A stretch of DNA of 17,121 nucleotides, from the NCBI GenBank assembly GCA_040509055.1, contig JBEVLT010000011.1, positions 1 to 17,121 of the forward strand. Direction: 5' to 3'. The notes beneath the pieces are model-generated. The model did no database searches. It saw nothing but the letters and a program-made list of their open reading frames with translations, and had not been told where the DNA came from. This DNA comes from JAJKIP01 sp040509055. Lineage in GTDB: Bacteria; Bacteroidota; Bacteroidia; Chitinophagales; Chitinophagaceae. Within the stretch, counting starts at the first letter, position 1. Every line of letters starts with the position of its first letter. Below are positions 5,912 through 13,918 of this stretch, one piece after another. A program made the translations under genes and the position numbers.

Positions 5912-7663
5912 TTACTTTGACGGTACATAGTAGAAATAATACAGTTCCTTGCCGCTTACGCCGGCCTCTTTGCTGCCGGCCGGTCTCAGGGCCCTGATCC
6001 ACACGGTGGATTTATACACCGTGGTCTGCAGGCTATACCCGTATTCATCCATGCCCCAGTCATGGCTGTAGCCTTCGTTGTGTATCTCCCAGCGGTTACC
6101 TTTATAAATCCGGGAAACAAGATGTTTCCATCCTTCGGTGGAGAGATAAGTGCTGAATAAAAACAGGCTTTCTTTTACCGATGCCAGCGCTACAGCCTTG
6201 TAATTGTCATTTTTCAGCGAGTTCCGGGCGGCCGTGCTCCAGTCCAGCGGGCCGCTCCAGCTTTTGCCATCCCATAAGCAGGTGTCGTTATAGCTGTATG
6301 GTTCGCCGCCGGGCTCTGCTTTGAAGCCCCCAAAGATCCAGAGCTCGTTCGCATGAACCACCGCGCCCGGCATGCAACGGCCGGCGCCCGGCAGGGTGAT
6401 CTTTTTGCCCCCGACCGCCGCTTCGGTCCAGGCAATGCCGTTCTTCGTGGTCCAGATATCGTTCAGGGTGCCGCGGGCGGGATCGTAGCCTCCCAGCAGC
6501 CATATCTCGTCTCCGTATACAAGACAGGCATGGCCCATGCGGGCTGTAGGAAAATGCCTGCCGCTCATCTGGGCAGAGGATACCCACTCCTTTGTTTCAA
6601 AATTATAATACCCGATATCGCTGCCCGGCCGATCGGTATCGAAGCTGCTGCCCCCGATCAGGTACAGCCTGTCTCTGAAGACCACGCCCGGGCTGCCGGC
6701 CAGCCGGGCATCCAGCTCCACGGGTTGATCGGGATAACGGAACACCTGCCTCCAGTCCATCATGCCGCTTTGCGAGGCATACAGGTAAGCTTTTACCTGC
6801 GGCTTCTTATGCAGTACGATCGCATACAGGTTATCCTCATATGGATACAAGCCCATCAGCGTAACATCAGCGGACGGGAAACCGCATGTTTCGGAAAGAG
6901 ACGTTCCCTTTACGGAGATGCTTACTTTCTTTGCATCATAATAGTCTTTGCTTTTTTTGGTGCAGGCTTTAAGTGTATAGTGCCTGTACGCCCCGTCTTT
7001 GGGTACATTGGGTTCGCTGAATGAACCATCGGCCGATTGTTCATTTTGCAGGGTATCGTTGATGGAAAACTGGCAATAATCGCTCTTCTCCGTTTTCCAG
7101 GAGAGATGGGCCGTCTCCCCGGTAGAAATGATGTACCGGTCTGCCGTGAACGAAGTGATGACCGGGTACTCGATCTTTTCCGTTTTGGTGACGGTAATGG
7201 TGCTGGCGGGAGCATCCACCCACTCCAGGCTGCCCAGGTCATCAGGATCGGTAGGATCGATCACCACCAGCTTCTGGTACCGCAAATAGCAGGAGGCGGT
7301 ACCGGGGTCTGCCAGGGCCGTGAAATGGCTCAGTGTAAATACGGCTTCGGCAGCGACCTTATTATTGACCGAGCTCAGCTCGATCACACCCGGCAGCGAA
7401 GCTTCTTTTCCTATCGTGGCGTTGATGAGGTTATCGGTTTTCAGCGTGATGGCTTGCCAGGTATCCTTATTCACCAGCATATTCACCTTTTGATTTTCCG
7501 GTGTTCTCTCATTCAGCACCGGGATGATGAGCCGGAGCTTGTCATGACCGATGCAGCTGATCCGGAAGACAGGACTTTGGGTGCTGCCGGTGGTAATGAC
7601 GGCGCCATCATCAAAGTTGGTGGAGCCGGGCTCGGCCACGTCTAGTTTAAATCGCTGGTCCAT
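5912..7663 (-). CDS. Ig-like / Kelch-repeat protein without signal peptide
   Basis: The product is 583 aa, starting at the ATG at 7663, 9 nt after the stop of the 1253-aa gene, with an A-run leader (ccataaaaaaacgat) that contains that stop. Residues 1-150 are beta-rich and not recognised. Residues about 163-250 form an Ig-like domain: YPVITSFTADRYIIS, ETAHLSWKTEKSDYC, and a closing KKVSISVKG strand. Residues about 320-475 are Kelch-type blades, each with an aromatic/Leu strand before a glycine pair: RLYLIGG (about 331), EIWLLGG (about 385) and ELWIFGG (about 438), with NDIWTTKNGIAWTEA as an intervening strand. The C-terminus (KELYYFYYVPSK) is again strand-like. Kelch propellers are protein- or sugar-binding platforms. 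Without a signal peptide it is predicted to act in the cytoplasm or leave by a non-Sec route, like the four genes upstream. Function unknown. Confidence 0.82.
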   Translation of the reverse strand: MDQRFKLDVAEPGSTNFDDGAVITTGSTQSPVFRISCIGHDKLRLIIPVLNERTPENQKVNMLVNKDTWQAITLKTDNLINATIGKEASLPGVIELSSVNNKVAAEAVFTLSHFTALADPGTASCYLRYQKLVVIDPTDPDDLGSLEWVDAPASTITVTKTEKIEYPVITSFTADRYIISTGETAHLSWKTEKSDYCQFSINDTLQNEQSADGSFSEPNVPKDGAYRHYTLKACTKKSKDYYDAKKVSISVKGTSLSETCGFPSADVTLMGLYPYEDNLYAIVLHKKPQVKAYLYASQSGMMDWRQVFRYPDQPVELDARLAGSPGVVFRDRLYLIGGSSFDTDRPGSDIGYYNFETKEWVSSAQMSGRHFPTARMGHACLVYGDEIWLLGGYDPARGTLNDIWTTKNGIAWTEAAVGGKKITLPGAGRCMPGAVVHANELWIFGGFKAEPGGEPYSYNDTCLWDGKSWSGPLDWSTAARNSLKNDNYKAVALASVKESLFLFSTYLSTEGWKHLVSRIYKGNRWEIHNEGYSHDWGMDEYGYSLQTTVYKSTVWIRALRPAGSKEAGVSGKELYYFYYVPSK

Positions 7664-7672
7664 ATCGTTTTT

Positions 7673-10600
7673 TTATGGTTGTGGTGGTTTTTTAGTTTTG
7701 TTCCTGAGCTTCAGCCATCCTTCCACGATGTGCATCGCTTCGAACGAGAGTACTCCTTTTGGTATATTATCGAGGACCTGTTTTTCCTGGCCTGTATTTT
7801 CTGCGGGGATCCATTCCCATTCTTTATCCGGCAGCGCCGCCAGCGGCATCCTTGTCTTGTTTTTAGCCGTCAGCAGCGGGCTTACCAGGAAGCTGACCTG
7901 CATGGCTTCAATGGCCTGGTTGATCAGCTGGTCCGGCAGCTCATAATAACCGGCAGGCAGGATGCCGCAGCTGAGATGCACGCCCATCCGGGGATCCAGC
8001 AACAGCAGCAGGTTCGTCGTTTCCTGCGCAGTGCTGACCGCCATTTTTTCATTGACGGCGAAATAAGGGTGCGCCGGGGTGCGGTCGTAGGCATAGGGCA
8101 GCCGGAGCTGATTATATTGACCGGCGATGAAATAGCCGGCCAGTCCATTGGTTTTGCTGCGGGTGTCTCCGATGTAAACCGGGAATTTCACTTTGTCCAG
8201 GCTGTCATCATAAGTTTCCCAATCCCATCCCTGGTAGCGGGGCGGCAGGTCCTTCAGCTGCAGCTGGCAGGCTGCTTTTACGATGGCTACCGGGTAGCCT
8301 GCCGGCAGCGACATGGTAATGGATTGGCGGGATGTTTTGGCAAATCCTTTTTGCTGCAGTTCATCGATCTCCCGGATCAGGTGGGTCAGCACTTTTCCTG
8401 TGTTGGTAGCCAGTATGCCTTTTACAATTCCTTTTACCTCTTCGTGCAGCCCGGAAGCGTCGATAGTGGAAGGGCCTTTGCTGCCCGGTGCATGCATCCA
8501 GCGAATGGGCTCATCATCGCCTGTAGCTTTCAGGGCGCCGGCCTCCCGTCCTGCCGCATCAAAAACCATCAGGCTTTTATCGAGCCGGTTGGTGAGCAGC
8601 CATCCGCAAACAGGGCTGGTGGCCGGGTCGGCCGTTGTTTTTTTGCCGGTGACACCGGCGGCCATCCATTCAAAACGGAGCCTGGCGGGTTGGGTCAATC
8701 GCAGGGGCAGCTGCATGTACAGGGTGTCCGCATCCCGGATCACCGGCAGGCTGCCGGAATGAGTAATCCTGTTGGCCGGTACTTCCAATACCTGCCCGAA
8801 TGAATCGATCACGCGCAGGGCCGTGATCGTGAAATGCCCGCCGCGGAAAGGGAAGAAACCCGTTTCTTCCGTCAGGGGGTTCCAGGTATACTGGTCGTCG
8901 ATATCCCGGATCACTTCGTTCACTTTGAAGCGCCTGGTACCCGTATCGTAGGACAGTGGTGGCAGCTGCGTGCTGTTTTCGCGCATCATCAGGTTATTGT
9001 TCAGCCCGCTCAGCTCCTGCGACAGCGGCTGCAGCTGCTTCAGTTCCATGCTGTCTAAAAAAGGGATATCCCTGGTGAAGACCTCGCGGATCTTTGCGCC
9101 CAGGCTGTCTGTAAGCGGGATGCGCCCATGGTATTTTTTTACCACCGTTTTATCAGGCCTTTGCGGCGTGAAAACATAGTCTGTGTTATTATAAAGGCCA
9201 TCCTGCCGCTGCCCGAATGCCCATTGATGCATCACTGCTTCGTGGGTCAGGCGGGTATAGGATGGGTACCATTCCGTTTCCCATTCCAGGAACAAAGGTG
9301 TCCAGGGTTGCGCCCAGGATCGGATTGCAAACCCGGGCGGCAGCGCTTTGGCGGGTTGCTGCTCATTCTGGAAACGGCTGACATCAGGATTTTTCATCAG
9401 GTCAATAAGCTCATTGGCCAGTTGCTTCAGTTGTGCAGGGGTAGGCGCTTTGCCGCCATCGCGGGAATAAGCCAGCTCTGCAGCAACAGGGGCCAGGGCA
9501 GGGTTGAGCAGCTGCATTTCGCTGAACAGCGCAGGAATAACGGCAGGGATGTTTGCATTGGCCGGGAATGCAGCTTTTACCGTATCGTTCAACTGGTCTG
9601 CGGCTATATTGATCCGTGCGGGTGTAGCTTGCCGCTGGTAAAAGATCCGGGCAATGACCTGGCCGGCCAGCCGGGCTGTAAGTGCTTTATCATCCTTGTA
9701 TTTATCCGGGACCTCCGGGTTTTTCATACCCGTCAGGATAATGGAAGGATCTTTGGCCAGGTAAAACGGTGGCAGCTTTGTTTCTTTTACCACCAGGCCG
9801 GCCAGGGCAGGATCAGTGATGGCCGCCAGCTTATCTGTCAGCTCCCTGTATTTTTGATAGATCAGTCCTTCATAGTTGCCGATCGTGTCTGTTTCTTCGG
9901 CTGCCTCGGTGAGGCCGCTGCGTTTGTTCTTCAATGCAGGTATCCGTTCTTTCAGTGCGTCGATGGCGGCCAGCAGGATTGGTTTGGGTGATGCATCCCG
10001 TGCATACAGGGACCTCAGTTTTGCCCGTAGGGCTGACAGGCGCGCCTGGTCTTCGCTGGTGTTTTTCGGCAGGGAGCATCTTTCGCTGTAGGTCCAGGTG
10101 CGGCTGAACCAGTAAGCATAGAGCTGTGACTGTAGCGAATGCAGCTCGTTCAGCTTCCGGTCATATTCTGCCTGCAGGTCATTCAGCTCGTTGAGCAGCT
10201 GTGAAAGGTTGGCCGGCAGCGGGGGCAGGATGCCTGGTTTTTGTTGTCCCGCAGCCGGCGTTTCTTTTCTTTCGACCGTCCATGCGCTTCCGTCCTGTAT
10301 GGCGTTGAATGATTGGGTATGCACCTGTGTTTGCAGCACTTCTTTGCCTGAAGCAGAATCATAGTCCGACAACATTTTATACTGAAAGGCCGCAAAGAAG
10401 CTTTCCAATGCCCGGTTTTTGGCAGCCGGTATGTTTGCCCGGATCACCGGGGCCAGGGCTTCCAGCGCAGAATGACCGATGCTGGTGCGGGTAAATTTCG
10501 GATCGGGCAGCTTGTCGTTCCAGTACGGCGTTGTGGCCCCTTTCCATTCCACGCTGAATACCGAAGCATGGCACAGCACTCCGCCAGGCAGGGAGACCGC

Positions 10601-11434
10601 GCTGTTCTGATCAGCAGGCAGGCTGAGTGACAGTGAATATTTTTGCATTCTTTCCAGCCAGGCATCTACGGTGGCGGCTCCGGCCAGAACATCTTTTGAG
10701 GGATCGGAGTACCAGCCCGTGACCAGGTAGGAGTAGAAACCATCGGGCTGCGGTTGCCCGTTCTCCTTCATCATCGTATCATGATAACCGAATACGCCTT
10801 TGCAGGAAGCATAGGAAGCCGCAAAAGCAGGATCGCCGGGCGCCATGATCGTCAGGAACAGGGGCGTAGTACTTTTTTCCGTCCAGGTGCTGTCAAACAC
10901 GATGCTCCGTCCTGTCTGAACCGCTTCATAGCTGCTGGTGTTCGGGTCCAGCCGGTCATCATTGCCCGTTCTGTCCAGCAGCAGCCAGTTGGGATCGGCG
11001 GCATCGCCGCGCACGAGGTAATCGCTTTCAACGAGTTGTCTTTTCACGATGCACCGCCCTTCCTCCATGGAGGTGCGGATGACAAGCCACCGGTTGGGCA
11101 CCAGGGGAAACTCCGGGGCGCCATCCTGCTGTCGCTGGACACCATGCCTGAACAACCTGGGCAGTATCCAGTGCAGGTGAACACCGGGTGGGTGGATCGG
11201 TGTATCGGCAGAATCGCCTGCAGCAGATTTATCCAGGTATTTGCCAAGACCATAGCTGGCCTGGTATTTTTTCAGGTTCAGCAGGTTCAGCGCCGTATTT
11301 TTCCATTTCACTTTGTCGTAGCCGGCTCCAACTACCAGTGCATCCATCTGCATGGGCAGTAATAGTTTTTCGCCGGGCGACAGCACCCCGTATTGCCTGA
11401 CCTGCTCTATCCATTTGGGTTGTTCTTCCGCCAT
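7673..11434 (-). CDS. Large conserved protein (1253 aa) with 'GVHLHWxLP' motif; function unknown
   Basis: The ATG at 11434 starts MAEEQPKW, without a signal peptide or transmembrane segment. Near the N-terminus are PPGVHLHWILPRLFRHG (about 80-96) and FPLVPNRWLVIR (about 108-119), which I recall from large uncharacterised proteins of actinobacteria and other bacteria ('GVHLHWALPDAL'). Residues about 410-515 are strongly heptad-like (LLNELNDLQAEYDRKLNEL; LSALRAKLRSL; IDALKERIPALKNK), predicting a coiled-coil hairpin. Further conserved-looking stretches are FLEWETEWYPSY (about 720), ALRVIDSFGQ (about 870), CGWLLTNRLDKSLMVFDAAG (about 942-961) and LLLLLDPRMGVHLSCGILPAG (about 1142-1162). No enzyme motif is visible. 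It lies 40 nt after the 333-aa gene and 9 nt before the Kelch gene. Size, coiled coil and aromatic-rich motifs suggest a structural component, which is inference. Confidence 0.82.
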   Translation of the reverse strand: MAEEQPKWIEQVRQYGVLSPGEKLLLPMQMDALVVGAGYDKVKWKNTALNLLNLKKYQASYGLGKYLDKSAAGDSADTPIHPPGVHLHWILPRLFRHGVQRQQDGAPEFPLVPNRWLVIRTSMEEGRCIVKRQLVESDYLVRGDAADPNWLLLDRTGNDDRLDPNTSSYEAVQTGRSIVFDSTWTEKSTTPLFLTIMAPGDPAFAASYASCKGVFGYHDTMMKENGQPQPDGFYSYLVTGWYSDPSKDVLAGAATVDAWLERMQKYSLSLSLPADQNSAVSLPGGVLCHASVFSVEWKGATTPYWNDKLPDPKFTRTSIGHSALEALAPVIRANIPAAKNRALESFFAAFQYKMLSDYDSASGKEVLQTQVHTQSFNAIQDGSAWTVERKETPAAGQQKPGILPPLPANLSQLLNELNDLQAEYDRKLNELHSLQSQLYAYWFSRTWTYSERCSLPKNTSEDQARLSALRAKLRSLYARDASPKPILLAAIDALKERIPALKNKRSGLTEAAEETDTIGNYEGLIYQKYRELTDKLAAITDPALAGLVVKETKLPPFYLAKDPSIILTGMKNPEVPDKYKDDKALTARLAGQVIARIFYQRQATPARINIAADQLNDTVKAAFPANANIPAVIPALFSEMQLLNPALAPVAAELAYSRDGGKAPTPAQLKQLANELIDLMKNPDVSRFQNEQQPAKALPPGFAIRSWAQPWTPLFLEWETEWYPSYTRLTHEAVMHQWAFGQRQDGLYNNTDYVFTPQRPDKTVVKKYHGRIPLTDSLGAKIREVFTRDIPFLDSMELKQLQPLSQELSGLNNNLMMRENSTQLPPLSYDTGTRRFKVNEVIRDIDDQYTWNPLTEETGFFPFRGGHFTITALRVIDSFGQVLEVPANRITHSGSLPVIRDADTLYMQLPLRLTQPARLRFEWMAAGVTGKKTTADPATSPVCGWLLTNRLDKSLMVFDAAGREAGALKATGDDEPIRWMHAPGSKGPSTIDASGLHEEVKGIVKGILATNTGKVLTHLIREIDELQQKGFAKTSRQSITMSLPAGYPVAIVKAACQLQLKDLPPRYQGWDWETYDDSLDKVKFPVYIGDTRSKTNGLAGYFIAGQYNQLRLPYAYDRTPAHPYFAVNEKMAVSTAQETTNLLLLLDPRMGVHLSCGILPAGYYELPDQLINQAIEAMQVSFLVSPLLTAKNKTRMPLAALPDKEWEWIPAENTGQEKQVLDNIPKGVLSFEAMHIVEGWLKLRNKTKKPPQP

Positions 11435-11474
11435 ACTAATCGTTTTCGTTGTGCGATGATCGATTTGATTCCGG

Positions 11475-12476
11475 CTATTCTTTTTCCTGCTCCCATTTTA
11501 TCGTGACCTCGTTGCGGATCGGCTGCGAGATCATTTCCATGGCAAAATCTGCAGACGTGGCCGCAGGAGACAACAGATCGGCCAGGCCATTGCCGCCGCC
11601 TTTGATACGCAACACCCGTTTGTCCTGCCGGCCTGCTGCATCAGTGCGCAGGGGCACAGCCAGGGGTTGATCGATGGTGCGGGCCACGCCGCTGACACCG
11701 GTGAATTTTTTGGTGAAACGATGGGTATCCGCATTGCCTGTCATTCCGAAGTGAAGATTTTCAGGCGGCTGGATGATCGTTACTTCGGTAACGATCCCTT
11801 CGCACAGGCAGAGCAGTGTATCCGGGGCGATGCGTTCCATGCGCACGAGCTGGATGATGCGCGTGGTGGTATCGTCCACCAGGTCTTTGCCTCTTACTTC
11901 TATCTCCAGCCCCCGCCATCCCGCTATCAGCGAGGAGCGCAGCAGGAACCCGGTCAGGCGCCAGTTGTTCTGGGCAAGGGTGGGAGGCGGCGCTGCTATT
12001 TTATTGAAGTCATCCGTTACCGGCACTCCTTTGTCTCTCATCCGTTTGATCATCTCGGCTTTGAATGCTTCGGGTGTATAGCTGCCGGACAATTGTTTTT
12101 TGAATCGTTCGATCAGCTCTTTCTGAAATGCTTCGGCCATGTAATTGCCGGCCATGGCTTTGGTCAGCAACAGTTGCCGTTCGCCTTCGGGTCCCACGCT
12201 CAGGCCGCCATCCAGCAGGCTTTCGATCCAGGCCGGATCGATCCAGAAAAAACGAAGCGACCCCACTTCCTCCTGCTGCCCGTCCAGGATCCCGAATTTG
12301 GGCAGCAGCTTTTCATCGGGTACCAGGTATTCGGCGGGTACGCCATGCAGCATGCACAGGCGGCCCAGGAACAGGCGCACTTCCGGCGGCACTTCCGGGG
12401 CAAACTCAGCCGGGGTAAAATGCGTGTTGCCGTCCAGCTGGTTGGTCAGGTCTGTAAACAGGTTATAAAAAGCCAT
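11475..12476 (-). CDS. Conserved 333-aa protein with 'YLVPDExLLP' motif; function unknown
   Basis: The ATG at 12476 is 6 nt from the stop of the gene upstream, so translation is probably coupled. The conserved-looking core has three parts: LHGVPAEYLVPDEKLLP (residues 43-59), SLRFFWIDPAWIESLLDG (73-90) and FLLRSSLIAGWRGLEIEV (177-194), then LVRMERIAPDTLLCLCEG (210-227) and ENLHFGM (239-245). I recall this set ('VPDERLLP', 'IRFFYVDPNWIDALLDG', 'SGWPGLEV') from uncharacterised bacterial proteins. Between the second and third parts (about 100-170) sits a charged helical insert (MAEAFQKELIERFKKQL and YTPEAFKAEMIKRMRDK), which looks like two copies of one helical unit. The C-terminus has SADFAMEMISQPIRNEVTI. 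There is no signal peptide, membrane segment or catalytic motif. Confidence 0.8.
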   Translation of the reverse strand: MAFYNLFTDLTNQLDGNTHFTPAEFAPEVPPEVRLFLGRLCMLHGVPAEYLVPDEKLLPKFGILDGQQEEVGSLRFFWIDPAWIESLLDGGLSVGPEGERQLLLTKAMAGNYMAEAFQKELIERFKKQLSGSYTPEAFKAEMIKRMRDKGVPVTDDFNKIAAPPPTLAQNNWRLTGFLLRSSLIAGWRGLEIEVRGKDLVDDTTTRIIQLVRMERIAPDTLLCLCEGIVTEVTIIQPPENLHFGMTGNADTHRFTKKFTGVSGVARTIDQPLAVPLRTDAAGRQDKRVLRIKGGGNGLADLLSPAATSADFAMEMISQPIRNEVTIKWEQEKE

Positions 12477-12488
12477 ATTATCCTATCC
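12477..12488 (-). promoter_or_regulatory. Purine-rich leader overlapping the upstream stop codon (translational coupling)
   Basis: On the - strand the 12 nt before the ATG of the 333-aa gene read ggataggataat, and the TAG inside them is the stop of the 469-aa gene. A terminating ribosome would cover the next start, which fits fixed co-production of these two proteins. The A/G-rich leader is weak as a Shine-Dalgarno site, as usual in Bacteroidota. Confidence 0.4.
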
Positions 12489-13892
12489 AATGTTTTGATG
12501 CCATATTTCGAGCAGCAGGTTTTTCATCAGCTCATCCGCTTCCATTTTATAGAGGGCTTCGGAAAACCGAAGTTTTCCTTCCGGGGTAATGGTCTGTGTA
12601 TCGTCGCTGACGGAGAAATCGATGCTGTCTTTAAACTCTTTTTTCAGCAATTGCCGGGCGATATCCATCCGGAAATCTTTTACAAAACCGTTCTTCCAGT
12701 TATTGATCGCTTCGGAGAAACCAGGATTTTCCAGGGCCAGCAGGCGACCCAGCTGCCAGGCCGCCCCGTACGATACATCGAACATGCCGGACTCCGCATC
12801 AAAGCGCAGGGCTCCGTCTGCTGCGCTGAACATATAGTTCGGTGGCTTGGCAATATTGGCCGGTACCAGCGGCCCGCGATACCAGGAAATGCTGCGCGAG
12901 CCCTCCCTGAATTGCTGGTTCAGGGCCGTATAGCCGTAGTGCAGCGCATCCTTCACCGCCTGGTTGGAGATGGGTGCATCCACCACGATCCGGTAAGGCG
13001 CAGCGCCATCGTTGAGATTATTGACTAGCTTTTCGAAATCCAGTCCTTTGGCTTCAAATGACCAGCGGTACAGTACCACCATCCTGACCAGGCTGTCCGG
13101 CGCGCCGGGACTGTTCGGTTGCAGGTAGGCTCCCTGTCCTTCCAGCGATACCAGGAAGACGGAACTCGTTTTTCCTTTTGCCGGCAGCCGGTTACAGATG
13201 AGCGAGGAAAACCAACCCTTGGCATTGGTTGCTTCAGCGGCCTTATTACCGGTATCCACCTGCCGGGCATGCGCCAGGTAGGGAAGCTCTTCGTTGTAGG
13301 GGATGATGTCGCGCAACAAGGATAGCGGCACATCGATCACGGTATACCGGAGTGCATTGTTTTCATCTTTCGCAGCACTTTCCATTTCTTCAATATCCGG
13401 CGGTTCGGGCGCGATGCGCGGGTAGATGAGCGTACCGCCGCTTTGGGCGGGCGGGAAAATTTCTTTCAGCAAAACCGTTTTCAGGCTGATGTCGTGCTCA
13501 GCGATCTCTTCTTCATCCAGCAGCAGCAATGCCATCCAGGGCGGCTTCACTTCATCCGGGCCGGGCACGGAGCCATCAATGGTTCGTTCCCACGGCAGTG
13601 TTTTCCTGTTCAGCACAATATGAGGCAGGCTGTAATAATAGCTGCCGATGGACCCTGCGGCAGGGTACACACTGTAGATATCCTCGGTGTTCAGCGCAAA
13701 GCGTGGTGCGCCTACCCAAAACTCCGTGGCATCGTTGCTGAACCCGGTAGCCTTGCCGTCCTTGTTTTTTTCAGCAGGAATGTTGACCTGCTGCGTGGCG
13801 CGGATAGCATATTCTCCTGCCACCAGCGGCGGCGGTGCGGCGCTGAGGAATTTGATCTGTCCCGACTGTATCTGATCGTGCTCGTTTACCAT
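12483..13892 (-). CDS. Conserved 469-aa protein with 'LPHIVLxRxTLPWER' motif; function unknown
   Basis: The ATG at 13892 lies 26 nt after the stop of the DUF6603 gene. The N-terminus (PPPLVAGEYAIRATQQVNI, residues 20-38) reads as an Ig-like first strand. It is followed by PRFALNTEDIYSVYPAAGS (63-81) and LPHIVLNRKTLPWER (89-103), then PWMALLLLDEEEI (about 118-130). The middle has LPYLAHARQVDTGNKA, WFSSLICNRLP and VFLVSLEGQGAYL, and the C-terminal part includes SYGAAWQLGRLLALENPGF, a likely amphipathic helix. I recall proteins with the same order of motifs, including the opening 'AGxYxxxxxQxV', in actinobacteria, annotated as hypothetical. No signal peptide, transmembrane helix or catalytic motif is seen. 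It sits between the DUF6603 and 333-aa genes and is tightly spaced with both, implying a shared structure or process. Confidence 0.82.
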   Translation of the reverse strand: MVNEHDQIQSGQIKFLSAAPPPLVAGEYAIRATQQVNIPAEKNKDGKATGFSNDATEFWVGAPRFALNTEDIYSVYPAAGSIGSYYYSLPHIVLNRKTLPWERTIDGSVPGPDEVKPPWMALLLLDEEEIAEHDISLKTVLLKEIFPPAQSGGTLIYPRIAPEPPDIEEMESAAKDENNALRYTVIDVPLSLLRDIIPYNEELPYLAHARQVDTGNKAAEATNAKGWFSSLICNRLPAKGKTSSVFLVSLEGQGAYLQPNSPGAPDSLVRMVVLYRWSFEAKGLDFEKLVNNLNDGAAPYRIVVDAPISNQAVKDALHYGYTALNQQFREGSRSISWYRGPLVPANIAKPPNYMFSAADGALRFDAESGMFDVSYGAAWQLGRLLALENPGFSEAINNWKNGFVKDFRMDIARQLLKKEFKDSIDFSVSDDTQTITPEGKLRFSEALYKMEADELMKNLLLEIWHQNIG

Positions 13893-13918
13893 ATGCTTGC
13901 AGGGTTTCCAATAATATT

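Noticed and set aside
7679..9991. + strand frames of 374 and 287 codons opposite the 1253-aa gene
   Set aside because: Both are antisense shadows; the - strand frame carries all the conserved-looking motifs.
11667..13028. + strand open frame (453 codons) across the 333-aa/469-aa junction
   Set aside because: It runs antisense across two well-supported genes and their junction, and the translation has no recognisable motif or signal.
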